NCBI GenBank assembly: GCA_016201135.1
Contig: JACQDK010000026.1
Coordinates: forward strand, 1 to 34,017
Source: Actinomycetota bacterium
Lineage (GTDB): Bacteria > Actinomycetota > UBA4738 > HRBIN12
Direction of reading: 5' to 3'
Length of the DNA: 34,017 bases
Position 1 is the stretch's first letter. Every line of letters starts with the position of its first letter. Made by a program: the position numbers and the translations under genes. Positions 23,458 through 32,327 of this stretch are shown here, piece by piece. Under the pieces are notes generated by a model. The model did no database searches and was not told where the DNA came from. It saw nothing but the letters and a program-made list of their open reading frames with translations.

Positions 23458-23483
23458 CCTGCGCGAACCGAGGAAACGGCCTG

Positions 23484-23557
23484 TGGGGCGGGCAGGGATC
23501 GAACCTGCGACCGACGGATTATGAGTCCGCTGCTCTGACCGACTGAGCTACCGCCCC
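23484..23557 (-). tRNA. tRNA-Met(CAU), elongator type (or Ile2 with modified CAU)
   Basis: The minus strand folds as acceptor GGGGCGG/CCGCCCC, D arm GCTC..GAGC, anticodon arm GCGGA-CTCATAA-TCCGT with anticodon CAT, T arm GCAGG-TTCGATC-CCTGC and discriminator A. It is 74 nt, with no encoded CCA. It is not the initiator: positions 1-72 pair normally, and the anticodon stem lacks the three G-C pairs. Whether it is elongator Met or the lysidine-modified Ile(CAU) species cannot be settled here. Its first 10 nt overlap the 3' end of the MgtA gene. Confidence 0.93.
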
Positions 23558-26262
23558 GATGATCGGTTGACCCCGGTCAGCCTACCCGTCCCGGCTCGGA
23601 CCTCCATCTCCCGAGGGCTCCTTGCCCATCGCGACGCGACGCGGGACATCCGCCGGTGCTCCGGCGGCCCCGGTCGGGCGAGCGGTCCTCCTCCCTTGAC
23701 GTCGGGGCGGAAGAACCGAGCCTTCCCCAACTCGGCCAGGGTGAGGTAGAAGGCCACGAACGCTCCGACGATCAGGAGGAACGAAGCCGGCAGGGCCCGG
23801 AAGCCGAACAGATGCGCGAGCGGTGGAACGTACGGGATGATCACGCCCGCTCCAGCGCACGAGATCGTCGCCGCCAGCTGGGTCGCGCTCGGCCGGCTCT
23901 TCAGGAAGGGTACGCGCCGCGTGCGTATGACGAAGATCACGAGGGTCTGGGTCGCGAGCGACTCGACGAACCACCCGGTCTGGAACAGCGACTCCCCCGC
24001 GTGGAAGACGAAGAGCATCACGCCGAAGGTCGCGAAGTCGAACAGCGAGCTGATCGGCCCGAAGAACATCATGAAGCGCCGGATGAACCGCGTGTCCCAG
24101 TGCGAGGGCCGCTCCAGCAACTCGGGGTCCACGTGATCGGTCGGGATCGCCGTCTGGCTCGTGTCGTAGAGCAGGTTGTTCAGCAGGATCTGACTGGGCA
24201 ACATCGGCAGGAACTTCAGGAACGCCGATGCCGCGGCCGCGCTGAACATGTTGCCGAAGTTCGACGAGGTGGCCATGAGGACGTACTTGACCGTGTTGGC
24301 GAAGACCCGGCGCCCCTCGATCACGCCGTCGGCGAGCGTTCCGAGGTCCTTCTTGAGCAGCAGGATGTCGGCCGCGTCCTTAGCGACGTCGGTCGCGGTA
24401 TCCACCGAGATCCCTACATCGGCGTCGTGAAGCGCCACGGCGTCGTTCACGCCGTCGCCCATGAACCCCACGTCGATGCCGTGGCTCCGGGCGAGGCGGA
24501 TCACGCGCGACTTCTGCGCCGGCGTGACGCGCGCGAAGATCGAGGCGTGCGGGATCGAGGCGGCGAGCTCCACGTCGGGCATCCCGTCCAGGTCGGTGCC
24601 GGTGAGCACCCTATCGACCACCAGACCGAGGTCGGCGCAGACCTTCCGGGCGACCCGCTCGTTGTCGCCGGTTACGATCTTCACCTCGATCCCCAGCTGC
24701 GAGAGCTTCGCGAGCGACCCTGCGGCGTCGGGCTTCGGCGGATCGACGAACGTGAGGAACCCGACCAGCTCGAGGTTCCGCTCGTCGTCGGGGCCGACCC
24801 GTTCCATCCCCGAACCGTCCCGAACCGCGACGGCGACCACCCGGCTGCCGGCGTCGAACTCCGCATTCAGCAGCTCCTGCACTCCGTCCGGGACGTCGTG
24901 GCAGACGGCGAGCACCGACTCCGGGGCGCCCTTGGTCACGACCAGTCGCCCCTCGGAACCCTCGACGAGGACGGACATCCGCCGCCGCTCGTAATCGAAC
25001 GCCGCCTGGTCGATACGACGCCACGCGCGAGCCCCGGCCCCGGCGGCCCCGGCGGCCCCGGCCGCCTCGGCGACCTCGGGCGCAGCCCACAGAGCCTGGT
25101 CGAGCGGGCTCCCTCCGGTCGGAATCCCCTCCTCGAGCACGACATCCGTGCAGAGCAGGGCATATCGCATGGCCCGCTCGTCCGGCCGGCCATCGGGGCC
25201 GATCGCGGATCGGAACGAGATCCTCCCCTCGGTGAGGGTCCCCGTCTTGTCCGTGAACAGGATCTGGACGTTCCCCAGGTCCTCGATCGCGACCAGGCGC
25301 CGGACGAGCACGGATCGGCGCGCCATGCGCTTGGCGCCGACCGACAGGCTGATGGTCACGATCGCGGGGAGGAGCTCGGGCGTCAGCCCCACCGCCACTG
25401 CAAGCGAGAACAGGACGGCATCGATCAGCCTCCGCCCGATCAGCAGGTTGACCACGAAGATCCCCGCCACGAGCACCGCAGTGACCCTGACGAGCAGGGT
25501 GCCGAAGTCGCGCAGGCCCCGCTGGAACGCCGTCTCAGGGTGCCGCTCGGCCAGGCTCGCCGCGATCTTCCCGAACTCGGTGCGCGAACCGGTGGACACC
25601 ACCACAGCGCGCCCCGTCCCTGACCGGACGACGGTGCCCATGAACGCGCACGACGGCAGCGCGATCGGCGAGGACGGCGCCTCCACCGGTTCCGCCTGCT
25701 TCTCGGCGGGAAGCGTCTCGCCCGTCAGCACGGCCTCGTCGCACTCGAACGCGTCGACCTGGAGCAGCCGGACGTCGGCCGGAACCACGTCGCCCACGGA
25801 GAGGCGGACGACGTCCCCGGGAACCAGCTCGGTCACCTCGACCGTGAGCGGGGCGCCGTCGCGCACCACCGTCGTCCTGTGCCGGATCTGCGCGTGCAAC
25901 GCCTCGACGGCCCGTTCCGACCGGAACTCGTTCACGAACCCGAGCCCCACTGAGAGCACGACCATGGCGAGCACGATCACCGCGTCGGTGGCCTGGCCTG
26001 TGAAGGCCGAGACGAGCGACGCGACCACGAGCAGGGGCAGGAGCGGGTTGCGGAGCTGGCTCGCGAGCACGCGCCAGGCGCTGGCGCCCCGACGGTGGAG
26101 CACGTTGGGCCCGAACGCTCTGAGCCGCTCGTCGGCAACCGAGGCGGCAAGGCCATCGGATGAGCTCCCGAGGGCGGCCAGGACGTCGGAGGCAGGGAGC
26201 GACGCGGCCGAGCGGAGATCGAGGTCGGATCGAACGCCCGAGGCCTCAGCCTTCACGTCCAC
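23548..26262 (-). CDS. mgtA: Magnesium-transporting P-type ATPase (MgtA/MgtB-like)
   Basis: This is a 904-residue P3B ATPase that imports Mg2+ at the plasma membrane. It has an N-terminal cation-ATPase domain (LAALGSSSDGLAASVADERLRAFGPN), the A-domain LTGETLPAEK, the M4 ion-site region VGLTPELLPAIV and the phosphorylated Asp338 in FTDKTGTLTEG. It also has KGAPESVLAVC, MGDGVNDAVAL, and the M5-M6 segment ATSSNFGNMFSAAAASAFLKFLPMLPSQILLNN. An Ala-Gly run (about 395-412) interrupts the nucleotide-binding domain. The C-terminal ~55 residues after the last helix (Arg/Pro-rich) extend into tRNA-Met and use its TAG as stop. The GTG start at 26262 is 8 nt after TATCGT, so it is probably leaderless. 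Confidence 0.93.
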   Translation of the reverse strand: MDVKAEASGVRSDLDLRSAASLPASDVLAALGSSSDGLAASVADERLRAFGPNVLHRRGASAWRVLASQLRNPLLPLLVVASLVSAFTGQATDAVIVLAMVVLSVGLGFVNEFRSERAVEALHAQIRHRTTVVRDGAPLTVEVTELVPGDVVRLSVGDVVPADVRLLQVDAFECDEAVLTGETLPAEKQAEPVEAPSSPIALPSCAFMGTVVRSGTGRAVVVSTGSRTEFGKIAASLAERHPETAFQRGLRDFGTLLVRVTAVLVAGIFVVNLLIGRRLIDAVLFSLAVAVGLTPELLPAIVTISLSVGAKRMARRSVLVRRLVAIEDLGNVQILFTDKTGTLTEGRISFRSAIGPDGRPDERAMRYALLCTDVVLEEGIPTGGSPLDQALWAAPEVAEAAGAAGAAGAGARAWRRIDQAAFDYERRRMSVLVEGSEGRLVVTKGAPESVLAVCHDVPDGVQELLNAEFDAGSRVVAVAVRDGSGMERVGPDDERNLELVGFLTFVDPPKPDAAGSLAKLSQLGIEVKIVTGDNERVARKVCADLGLVVDRVLTGTDLDGMPDVELAASIPHASIFARVTPAQKSRVIRLARSHGIDVGFMGDGVNDAVALHDADVGISVDTATDVAKDAADILLLKKDLGTLADGVIEGRRVFANTVKYVLMATSSNFGNMFSAAAASAFLKFLPMLPSQILLNNLLYDTSQTAIPTDHVDPELLERPSHWDTRFIRRFMMFFGPISSLFDFATFGVMLFVFHAGESLFQTGWFVESLATQTLVIFVIRTRRVPFLKSRPSATQLAATISCAGAGVIIPYVPPLAHLFGFRALPASFLLIVGAFVAFYLTLAELGKARFFRPDVKGGGPLARPGPPEHRRMSRVASRWARSPREMEVRAGTGRLTGVNRSSGR

Positions 26263-26270
26263 TTCATCCG

Positions 26271-26276
26271 ACGATA
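26271..26276 (-). promoter_or_regulatory. -10 box of mgtA (leaderless)
   Basis: On the minus strand this reads TATCGT and ends 8 nt before the GTG at 26262. It lies just after the terminator hairpin of the upstream repeat-protein gene, so mgtA has its own promoter. Confidence 0.5.
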
Positions 26277-26289
26277 GCCCATCGGCGCG

Positions 26290-26329
26290 GGAACGAGGGG
26301 CGGGCCCCGGAGGGCCCGCCCCTCGTTCC
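26290..26329 (-). terminator. Perfect 18-bp hairpin terminator of the RTX-type gene
   Basis: 26290-26307 and 26312-26329 are exact reverse complements around a 4-nt loop (CGGA). The hairpin starts 23 nt after the stop of the repeat-protein gene. There is no U-tract. It resembles the lipA/rnpB hairpin and is probably a hairpin-only terminator. Confidence 0.75.
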
Positions 26330-26352
26330 GCGTCGCCCGTCAGCTCAGCGGA

Positions 26353-28470
26353 TCAGTGGATCACCTTCTCGATCGAGACCTTGACGTCGCTCTTGTCGCT
26401 CTTGGCGCCGTCGATCCCCTTGCCCCCGTTCAGCTTCTCCTTCTTCACGCCGTCCTTCGAGAAGAGCGAGTCGTTCCCGCTCCCGCCGTTCAGCGCGTCG
26501 AAGCCGGGGCCGCCGGTGATCGAGTTGGCGAACTTCGATCCGGTCAGCACGTCGTTGCCGGAGCCGCCTATGAGGTTCTCGACGTCGATCGCGACGTTGT
26601 CGCCCTCGCCGGAGGCTCCATCGTTCGCGAGGCCGTCGATCGTCACGGTCACCCCCGCGGTCCTGCTGGCGTACGTGACGGTGTCGATCCCACCCAGGCC
26701 GTTGAACGTGTCAGCCCCGAGACCTCCGTCGAACACGTTGGCGCCGGCGCTCCCCGTGAGGACGTCGGCCGCCGAACCGCCCGTGAGGTTCTCGACATCG
26801 GTGGCGATGTTGTCGGTCTCGCCGGCCGAGCCGTCGTTGGCGACACCGTCGATCGAGGCCGTGACGGCCGTGTTGTGGTCCGCGTAGCTCACGGTGTCGA
26901 TCCCACCGAGGCCGTTGAACGTGTCGTTGCCGGTGCCGCCCTGGAACACGTTCGCGGCGCCGTTGCCGGTCAGCACGTCGTCACCGGTCCCGCCGATCAG
27001 GTTCTCGACGTCGCCCATGACGTTGTCGTTCTCGCCGGTCGAGCCGTCGTTGGCCACGCCGTCCAGCGAGACGGACGTGGGCGCCGAGTGCTCCGCGTAG
27101 CTCACGGTGTCGGTTCCGGCGCCGCCGGAGAACACGTTGGTGCCGGTGTTCCCGATCAGGGTGTCGTTGCCGCTGCCGCCCGTGAGGTTCTCGACGTCCG
27201 CGCCGATCGCGTCGAGCTCGCCGGCCGAGCCGTCGTTAGCCACGCCGTCGAGCGAGGCCGTGACCGCGGTGCTGTGGTCGGCGTAGCTCACCGTGTCGGT
27301 CCCGGAGCCGCCGGTGAAGGTGTCGGCGCCCGGGCCGCCCAGGAGCGTGTCGCTCCCGGCCGCGCCGTCCAGCACGTTCGCGGCGCTGCTTCCCGACAGC
27401 GTGTCGTCGCCGGGGCTCCCGGTCAGGTTCTCGACGTCCGTCATCACGTTGTCGAGCTCGCCGGCCTCGCCGTCGTTCGCCACACCGTCGATCGAGGCGG
27501 TCACGGGACCAGTGTGATCCGCGTAGGTGACCTCGTCGGTGCCGGAGCCGCCGGAGAACGTGTCGCTGCCGGCACCGCCCTTCATCAGGTCGTTCCCGGT
27601 ACCCCCGGACAGGGTGTCGTTCCCGGTCGTGGCCACCAGGGTGTCGTTCCCGCCGCCGCCTGTGAGGGTGTCGTTCCCGCCGCCGCCGTCGGTGATCACG
27701 TTGTCGGCCGAGCTTCCCGTCACCGAGTCGCTGCCCCAGCCGGCGTCGACGTTCTCCACGTCCGTGAGCACGTTGTCGCCTTCGCCGGATTCTCCGTCGC
27801 CCGCCACGTCGTCGATCGTGATCGTGAGCGGCGCGATGCGGTTCGAGTAGTCGGCGGTGTCGATGCCGTCGCCTCCACCGAGGATGTCCGCCCCGGTGCC
27901 GCCGATCAGCGTGTCGTTGCCGGCGCCACCGTCCAGCCGGTCGGCGCCGTCGCGCCCGAGGAGCCTGTCCGCGTCGGACCCGCCGGTGAGCGTGTCGTTG
28001 CCGGGGCCTCCGTCCAGCACGTTCGTCCCGGCCGTGTCGGAGACGGTGTCGTCGTCCGCACCCCCGTAGACGGAGTCATTCCCGGCGTCTCCGGAGACGG
28101 TGTCGTCGCCGTCGTCTCCCAAGACGGTGTCGTTGCCGTCGCCGCCCATGGCCGTGTCGTTCCCGGCACCACCCAAGAGAGTGTCGTCGCCGGCGTCGCC
28201 CGTGAGCGTGTCGTCGCCGAGTCCACCGTCGAGGTAGTCGTCGCCGGCGCCGCCCGAGAGGGTGTCTGCGCCCGACAGGCCGGTCAGGGTGTCGTTCCCT
28301 CCGTTGCCGGTGAGGACGTTGGAGGTCGCGTCCGATCCGGTCAGGCTGTCGTTGCCGCTGCCGCCGATGATGTTCTCGATGTCGCTGTGGACGTTGTCGC
28401 CCTCGCCCACCTCGCCGTCGTTCCACTGATCGTCGAGGGTCACGTTCACGCGCGAGGTCCGCGCCGAGTA
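26353..28470 (-). repeat. Tandem RTX modules (about 180-330 bp periodicity)
   Basis: Within the repeat-protein gene the module encoding 'DGVANDGxxGExDN..DVENLxGG' recurs about seven times. Its 'NDG' codons lie near 26616, 26836, 27052, 27234, 27475, 27796 and 28425 (minus strand). Copies 2-5 are the most alike at the DNA level, which points to recent duplication or gene conversion. The unit length varies because different numbers of nonapeptides separate the modules. Confidence 0.75.
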
Positions 28471-29055
28471 GTCGACCGTGTCCACGCCGAGGCCCCCGAA
28501 CATCTCGTCGGAGTTCTGGAAGTCTCCCGTCTCGGAGATCGTGTCGTTGCCGGCGCCTGCGTCGACGTAGTCGGACCCGTCGCCGGCGGTGATGGTGTCG
28601 TCCCCGGCGCCCGACGAGATCGTGTCGTCGTCGTTCCCCCCGCTGATCACGTCGTTGCCGGCACCGGTCGTCACGGTGTCGAACCCGCGCCCCGCGTTGA
28701 CGGTGGTGGGGATGGAGACCGCCGAGCTGTCGACGTTGTCGTCCTGGTTCCCGACGTTCAGGACGATGCTCGTCACTCCGGTGCAGTGCAACGCGCCGCT
28801 CACGAGGGAGCACCCCGTGCCAGCGGTGAGCGACCCCGTCCCGAAGTCCTCCAGCGTGACGCTCGAGCCGGGCACGCCGCCCGTGTACGTCACGAGGACG
28901 TCGTTGTTCTCGTTGTTGTTGGCCGTGTAGGTAAGGACGCCACCCGTCACCGACCCCGAGCTGGCCAGAGCCGCGGGTATCCCCACCGCGAAGACCCAGC
29001 ACCCTACGAGGAGTACGACGAGGGCACGCGCTGCCCGCTTGGTAGAGGAGACCAT
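26353..29055 (-). CDS. Exported calcium-binding RTX/hemolysin-type repeat protein
   Basis: This 900-residue protein has a Sec signal peptide (MVSSTKRAARALVVLLVGCW...ALAS). It then consists almost entirely of GGxGxDxL nonapeptide runs that form Ca2+-binding parallel beta-rolls. The runs alternate with about seven copies of a longer module: 'DTVsYAdHtxxVTxSxDGVANDG', then 'GExDNVxxDVENLxGGxGxDxLxG'. The densest nonapeptide run is about residues 225-390. It ends in a Lys-rich segment (KDGVKKEKLNGGKGIDGAKSDKSDVKVSIEKVIH). ATG at 29055 is chosen because GGGAGG lies 7 nt upstream; the TTG at 29070 is unlikely. No type I exporter is near, and the Sec signal suggests a secreted or surface-bound structural protein or adhesin. 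The pI is very acidic, as usual for this group. Confidence 0.9.
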   Translation of the reverse strand: MVSSTKRAARALVVLLVGCWVFAVGIPAALASSGSVTGGVLTYTANNNENNDVLVTYTGGVPGSSVTLEDFGTGSLTAGTGCSLVSGALHCTGVTSIVLNVGNQDDNVDSSAVSIPTTVNAGRGFDTVTTGAGNDVISGGNDDDTISSGAGDDTITAGDGSDYVDAGAGNDTISETGDFQNSDEMFGGLGVDTVDYSARTSRVNVTLDDQWNDGEVGEGDNVHSDIENIIGGSGNDSLTGSDATSNVLTGNGGNDTLTGLSGADTLSGGAGDDYLDGGLGDDTLTGDAGDDTLLGGAGNDTAMGGDGNDTVLGDDGDDTVSGDAGNDSVYGGADDDTVSDTAGTNVLDGGPGNDTLTGGSDADRLLGRDGADRLDGGAGNDTLIGGTGADILGGGDGIDTADYSNRIAPLTITIDDVAGDGESGEGDNVLTDVENVDAGWGSDSVTGSSADNVITDGGGGNDTLTGGGGNDTLVATTGNDTLSGGTGNDLMKGGAGSDTFSGGSGTDEVTYADHTGPVTASIDGVANDGEAGELDNVMTDVENLTGSPGDDTLSGSSAANVLDGAAGSDTLLGGPGADTFTGGSGTDTVSYADHSTAVTASLDGVANDGSAGELDAIGADVENLTGGSGNDTLIGNTGTNVFSGGAGTDTVSYAEHSAPTSVSLDGVANDGSTGENDNVMGDVENLIGGTGDDVLTGNGAANVFQGGTGNDTFNGLGGIDTVSYADHNTAVTASIDGVANDGSAGETDNIATDVENLTGGSAADVLTGSAGANVFDGGLGADTFNGLGGIDTVTYASRTAGVTVTIDGLANDGASGEGDNVAIDVENLIGGSGNDVLTGSKFANSITGGPGFDALNGGSGNDSLFSKDGVKKEKLNGGKGIDGAKSDKSDVKVSIEKVIH

Positions 29056-29187
29056 CCCGATACCTCCCAACCTCGACGATCGGTTGACAGGCCCGGCGTC
29101 CCCCCTCCGGGCACATCCTGGACGTGAACTTCCAAAGGACCGATCGGTTCGGGCGGGCGATTTGCACGCGGCGCGGGCGAGATGTTC

Positions 29188-30342
29188 CTATCCGAGGATC
29201 CGCGCGTCGCGGTAGCCGGCGTCGAGCCTCGCTCCCCGTTCGAACCGGAAGGGGTCGAAGTCCGCCAGCCGCGGGTCCGTCGCGGCGCCCATCACGAGGT
29301 CGGCGACGTGCCCGCCGAGCGCCGGCGCCAGCTTGAACCCGTGCCCGCTCGTCCCGGCGTCCACGAAGATCCCCGGAGCTATCTCTCCGATCACCGGCTG
29401 CCAGTCCGGGCTCACGTCGTACAGGCTCGCCCATCCCCCCTGCGTCTCCGATTCCGACAGGCGCGGCACGCGGCGCACGATCAGCCGAGCCAGACCCTCG
29501 ATCTCGTCGGACTCCACGTCGTCCGCGTACCCGTCGGGATCGGCCCGCGGGGCCGGGTGCACGTGTCCGGCCAGGAACAGGTGCTCGCCCTCGGGCCGGA
29601 AGTAGTAGCCGCCGATCAGGTCTCCGTGCGCGGGCACGGGATCTGCCGCGCCCCACCGGAAGGTCGCCACGATGTGCCTCTCGACAGTGAGGGGAAGGTC
29701 GGCCCCCACCTGAAGGGCGAGCGGCCGGGTCCAGGGACCGGCCGCTATCAGCACTCGCCCGCACGCCGTCCGCGTGCCGTCGACCGTCACGATCGAGCCC
29801 CCGCCGGTCGGATCCGGCTCGATCGAGGTCACGGCGCGGCCGAGACGCGCCTCGGCTCCGAGCTCCACGGCCCGGGCGAACAACCCCTCGGTGGTCGCGT
29901 GCGGATCGGCGTAGCCGGCTCCCACCTCGTAGGCGGCGATCCCCACTCCCTCCAGGTCGAACCCGGGTTCTCGCCCGGCGACCTCCCCAACCGAGAGCAG
30001 CTCCACCTCGATGCCGGCCGCGTTCAGAGTGGCCACGGACGCTCGCACCTGCTCGGCGTCCTCGGGCGGGTGCAGGAAGAAGAACCCTGTCTGGCGGAAG
30101 CCGGCGTCGCGCCCGGTCAGCTCCGGGAAGCTCCGGAGCATGGCGATCGAGTCCCGGGCCGCGGCCGCGAGGAACGGGTTGGTGTAGTAGGCGCGGCAGA
30201 TCGCGCTCGAGCGGCCGGTCGGGCCGCCGGCCGGCGTGGTGTGCTCGAAGATCGCCACCCGCACGCCGCGCGAAGCCAGGTGGTAGGCGGCGGACGCCCC
30301 ATGCACGCCCGCGCCCACGATCCCGACATCGAACGACGACAT
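29188..30342 (-). CDS. FAD-dependent oxidoreductase of the DAO (sarcosine/glycine oxidase) family
   Basis: This is a 384-residue flavoenzyme with the N-terminal dinucleotide motif VGIVGAGVHGASAAYHLASRG (Gly10, Gly12, Gly15). The substrate domain has GGYYFRPEGEHLFLAGH, and the C-terminal FAD-contacting segment is PVIGEIAPGIFVDAGTSGHGFKLAPALG, typical of DadA/SoxB/ThiO-like amine and amino-acid oxidases. The exact substrate cannot be read from the sequence. The start is ATG at 30342, with GGGAGGG about 7 nt upstream. It is divergent from fumC with a 92-bp gap. It is not linked to other sarcosine or glycine catabolism genes here. Confidence 0.88.
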   Translation of the reverse strand: MSSFDVGIVGAGVHGASAAYHLASRGVRVAIFEHTTPAGGPTGRSSAICRAYYTNPFLAAAARDSIAMLRSFPELTGRDAGFRQTGFFFLHPPEDAEQVRASVATLNAAGIEVELLSVGEVAGREPGFDLEGVGIAAYEVGAGYADPHATTEGLFARAVELGAEARLGRAVTSIEPDPTGGGSIVTVDGTRTACGRVLIAAGPWTRPLALQVGADLPLTVERHIVATFRWGAADPVPAHGDLIGGYYFRPEGEHLFLAGHVHPAPRADPDGYADDVESDEIEGLARLIVRRVPRLSESETQGGWASLYDVSPDWQPVIGEIAPGIFVDAGTSGHGFKLAPALGGHVADLVMGAATDPRLADFDPFRFERGARLDAGYRDARILG

Positions 30343-30434
30343 GAAGAGCCCTCCCGCAACCCCGGCTACCCTGGCAGCGTACCTCTGCCGCCCGCCTCTG
30401 GGAGACTGTGGGGGAGATCACCCGGAGGTTCGAG

Positions 30435-31826
30435 ATGAGCGATCACCGCACCGAATCCGACTCGATGGGCGAGATCCAGGTGGATGCCACGCGCTACTGG
30501 GGCGCCCAGACCGAGCGCTCGCTCCACCACTTCGCGATCGGATGGCCGGAGGCCGACCGCATGCCGACCGAGGTCGTCCGCGCGATGGGGTTCCTGAAGA
30601 AGGCCGCCGCCCTCGCGAACATGCAGGGCGGGCACTTGGACCCGGCGCTCGGCGACCTGATCGTCGCCGCTGCCGACGAGGTGATCGAGGGCAAGCTCGA
30701 CGAGCACTTCCCGCTCTTCGTCTGGCAGACGGGCTCGGGGACCCAGAGCAACATGAACGCGAACGAGGTCATCTCCAACCGCGCCATCGAGATGGCCGGG
30801 GGGGAGCTCGGGTCGAAGAAGCCCGTGCACCCCAACGATCACGTGAACATGTCGCAGTCCTCGAACGACACGTTCCCTACCGCGATGCACGTCGCCGCCG
30901 CGCAGATGATCGTGGAACGGCTGCTCCCGTCGCTGCGCGAGCTGCGGGGCGCGCTCGACCGTCGCGCACACGAGTTCGAGGGGATCGTGAAGATCGGGCG
31001 CACGCACCTTCAGGACGCGGTGCCCCTCACGCTCGGCCAGGAGTTCGGCGGGTACGTCGCCCAGCTCGACGCCGGGATCGAGCGGATCGAGCAGGCCCTC
31101 CCGGGGCTGTACGAGCTCGCGATCGGAGGCACGGCCGTCGGCACCGGCCTGAACGCGCCGCCAGGGTTCGCAGAGGCCTGCGCCGCCAAGATCGCGGAGC
31201 TCACCGGACTTCCCTTCGTCTCGGCGCCGAACAAGTTCGCCGCGCTCGCCGCGCACGACGCGGTCGTGTTCGCGTCCGGCGCGCTAGCCACGCTCGCCGC
31301 GTCGCTGATGAAGATCGCGAACGACGTGCGCTGGCTGGGGTCAGGGCCCAGGTCGGGCCTGGGCGAGCTTCAGCTTCCCGAGAACGAGCCCGGATCCTCG
31401 ATCATGCCGGGCAAGGTGAACCCGACCCAGTCCGAGGCGATGACGATGGTCGCCGTCCAGGTGTTCGGCAACGACACCGCGGTCAAGTTCGCCGGGTCTC
31501 AGGGCAACTTCGAGCTGAACGTCTTCAAGCCTGTGATGATCCGGAACCTGCTGCATTCCACCCGGCTCCTGGCCGACGTGTGCCGCACCTTCCGCGAGTT
31601 CTGCGTGGAGACGCTCGAGCCCGATCGCGAGCGCATCGAGGATCTCGTCGGGCGTTCGCTCATGCTCGTCACTGCCCTCAGCCCGAAGATCGGGTACGAC
31701 AAGGCCGCGGAGATCGCGAAGAAGGCGCACCACGAGCGCACGACCCTGAAGGAGGCAACCCTCGCGCTGGGTTACCTCACCGGGGAGGAGTACGACGAGG
31801 CCGTCCGCCCCGAGAAGATGGTCTGA
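30435..31826 (+). CDS. fumC: Class II fumarate hydratase
   Basis: FumC is a cofactor-free homotetrameric enzyme of the citric acid cycle (fumarate + H2O to malate). The 463-residue chain carries all superfamily blocks: [43 protein letters not shown] (with the catalytic His), [22 protein letters not shown] and the signature [13 protein letters not shown] (about 320-332). Length is normal. The ATG at 30435 is preferred over 30408 because CGGAGG precedes it by about 6-7 nt and it gives the standard N-terminus (…[22 protein letters not shown]). Confidence 0.97.
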   Translation: MSDHRTESDSMGEIQVDATRYWGAQTERSLHHFAIGWPEADRMPTEVVRAMGFLKKAAALANMQGGHLDPALGDLIVAAADEVIEGKLDEHFPLFVWQTGSGTQSNMNANEVISNRAIEMAGGELGSKKPVHPNDHVNMSQSSNDTFPTAMHVAAAQMIVERLLPSLRELRGALDRRAHEFEGIVKIGRTHLQDAVPLTLGQEFGGYVAQLDAGIERIEQALPGLYELAIGGTAVGTGLNAPPGFAEACAAKIAELTGLPFVSAPNKFAALAAHDAVVFASGALATLAASLMKIANDVRWLGSGPRSGLGELQLPENEPGSSIMPGKVNPTQSEAMTMVAVQVFGNDTAVKFAGSQGNFELNVFKPVMIRNLLHSTRLLADVCRTFREFCVETLEPDRERIEDLVGRSLMLVTALSPKIGYDKAAEIAKKAHHERTTLKEATLALGYLTGEEYDEAVRPEKMV

Positions 31827-31903
31827 GGTCCGGCGCGATGCCGCAAACCGCTCGGCGCCCCCGCGCGTACCCTCCATGGGGAACCGCGTGAGAGGGGCTT
31901 CCG

Positions 31904-32326
31904 GTGCCTGAGAGCGACCTGCCGAGCCCGCACCTGCGACGCAAGATCGGCCAGGTGCAGGCGTACTTGCAGCAGAACCTGGACCGCGACGTCGATCTGC
32001 GAGCGATCGCGCGCGAGGCGGCCCTCAGCCCCTACTACTTCTCCCGGCAGTTCACGGCCTACGTGGGCATGCCGCCGTACCGCTACCTGATCGGCCTGCG
32101 GATCCAGCGCGCGGTCGAGCTGCTGCGCGACACCGAGCTCTCGATCACGGAGATCTGCTCGCGGGTGGGCTTCAACAGCCTCTCGCACTTCGCGACGACG
32201 TTCCGCCGGCACACGGGACTCGCGCCCTCCGCGTACCGTCGCCGCCTGGACTGGGAGCAGAACGCGCATCGCTTCAGCCCGGCCACCGACCCGCTGGTGC
32301 ACCGGCCGAAGCGCATGAACGTCTAG
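31904..32326 (+). CDS. Minimal AraC/XylS-type transcriptional regulator
   Basis: This 140-residue protein is essentially only the AraC DNA-binding domain. The first HTH is in DVDLRAIAREAALSPYYFSRQFTAYVG, and the second in SITEICSRVGFNSLSHFATTFRRHTGLAPSAYRR, which is the classical PROSITE-type signature region. A ~40-residue tail follows. No sensory domain is present, so it resembles the SoxS/MarA size class and may be controlled by its own level. GTG at 31904 has GAGAGGGG about 7 nt upstream. It follows fumC by 77 nt and is separated by only 1 nt from the stop of the convergent DUF5684-type gene. Confidence 0.88.
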   Translation: MPESDLPSPHLRRKIGQVQAYLQQNLDRDVDLRAIAREAALSPYYFSRQFTAYVGMPPYRYLIGLRIQRAVELLRDTELSITEICSRVGFNSLSHFATTFRRHTGLAPSAYRRRLDWEQNAHRFSPATDPLVHRPKRMNV

Positions 32327-32327
32327 G

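Noticed and set aside
26356-29127. A 923-codon plus-strand open frame antisense to the RTX-type gene
   Set aside because: Its codons mirror the GGxGxDxL repeats of the minus-strand gene, it has no signal, domain or ribosome-binding site, and long antisense frames are expected in GC-rich repetitive genes.
30373-30389. Inverted repeat GGCAG-N7-CTGCC in the fumC/oxidoreductase divergent gap
   Set aside because: A 5-bp stem is expected by chance in GC-rich DNA, and there is no second copy or conserved context to support an operator.
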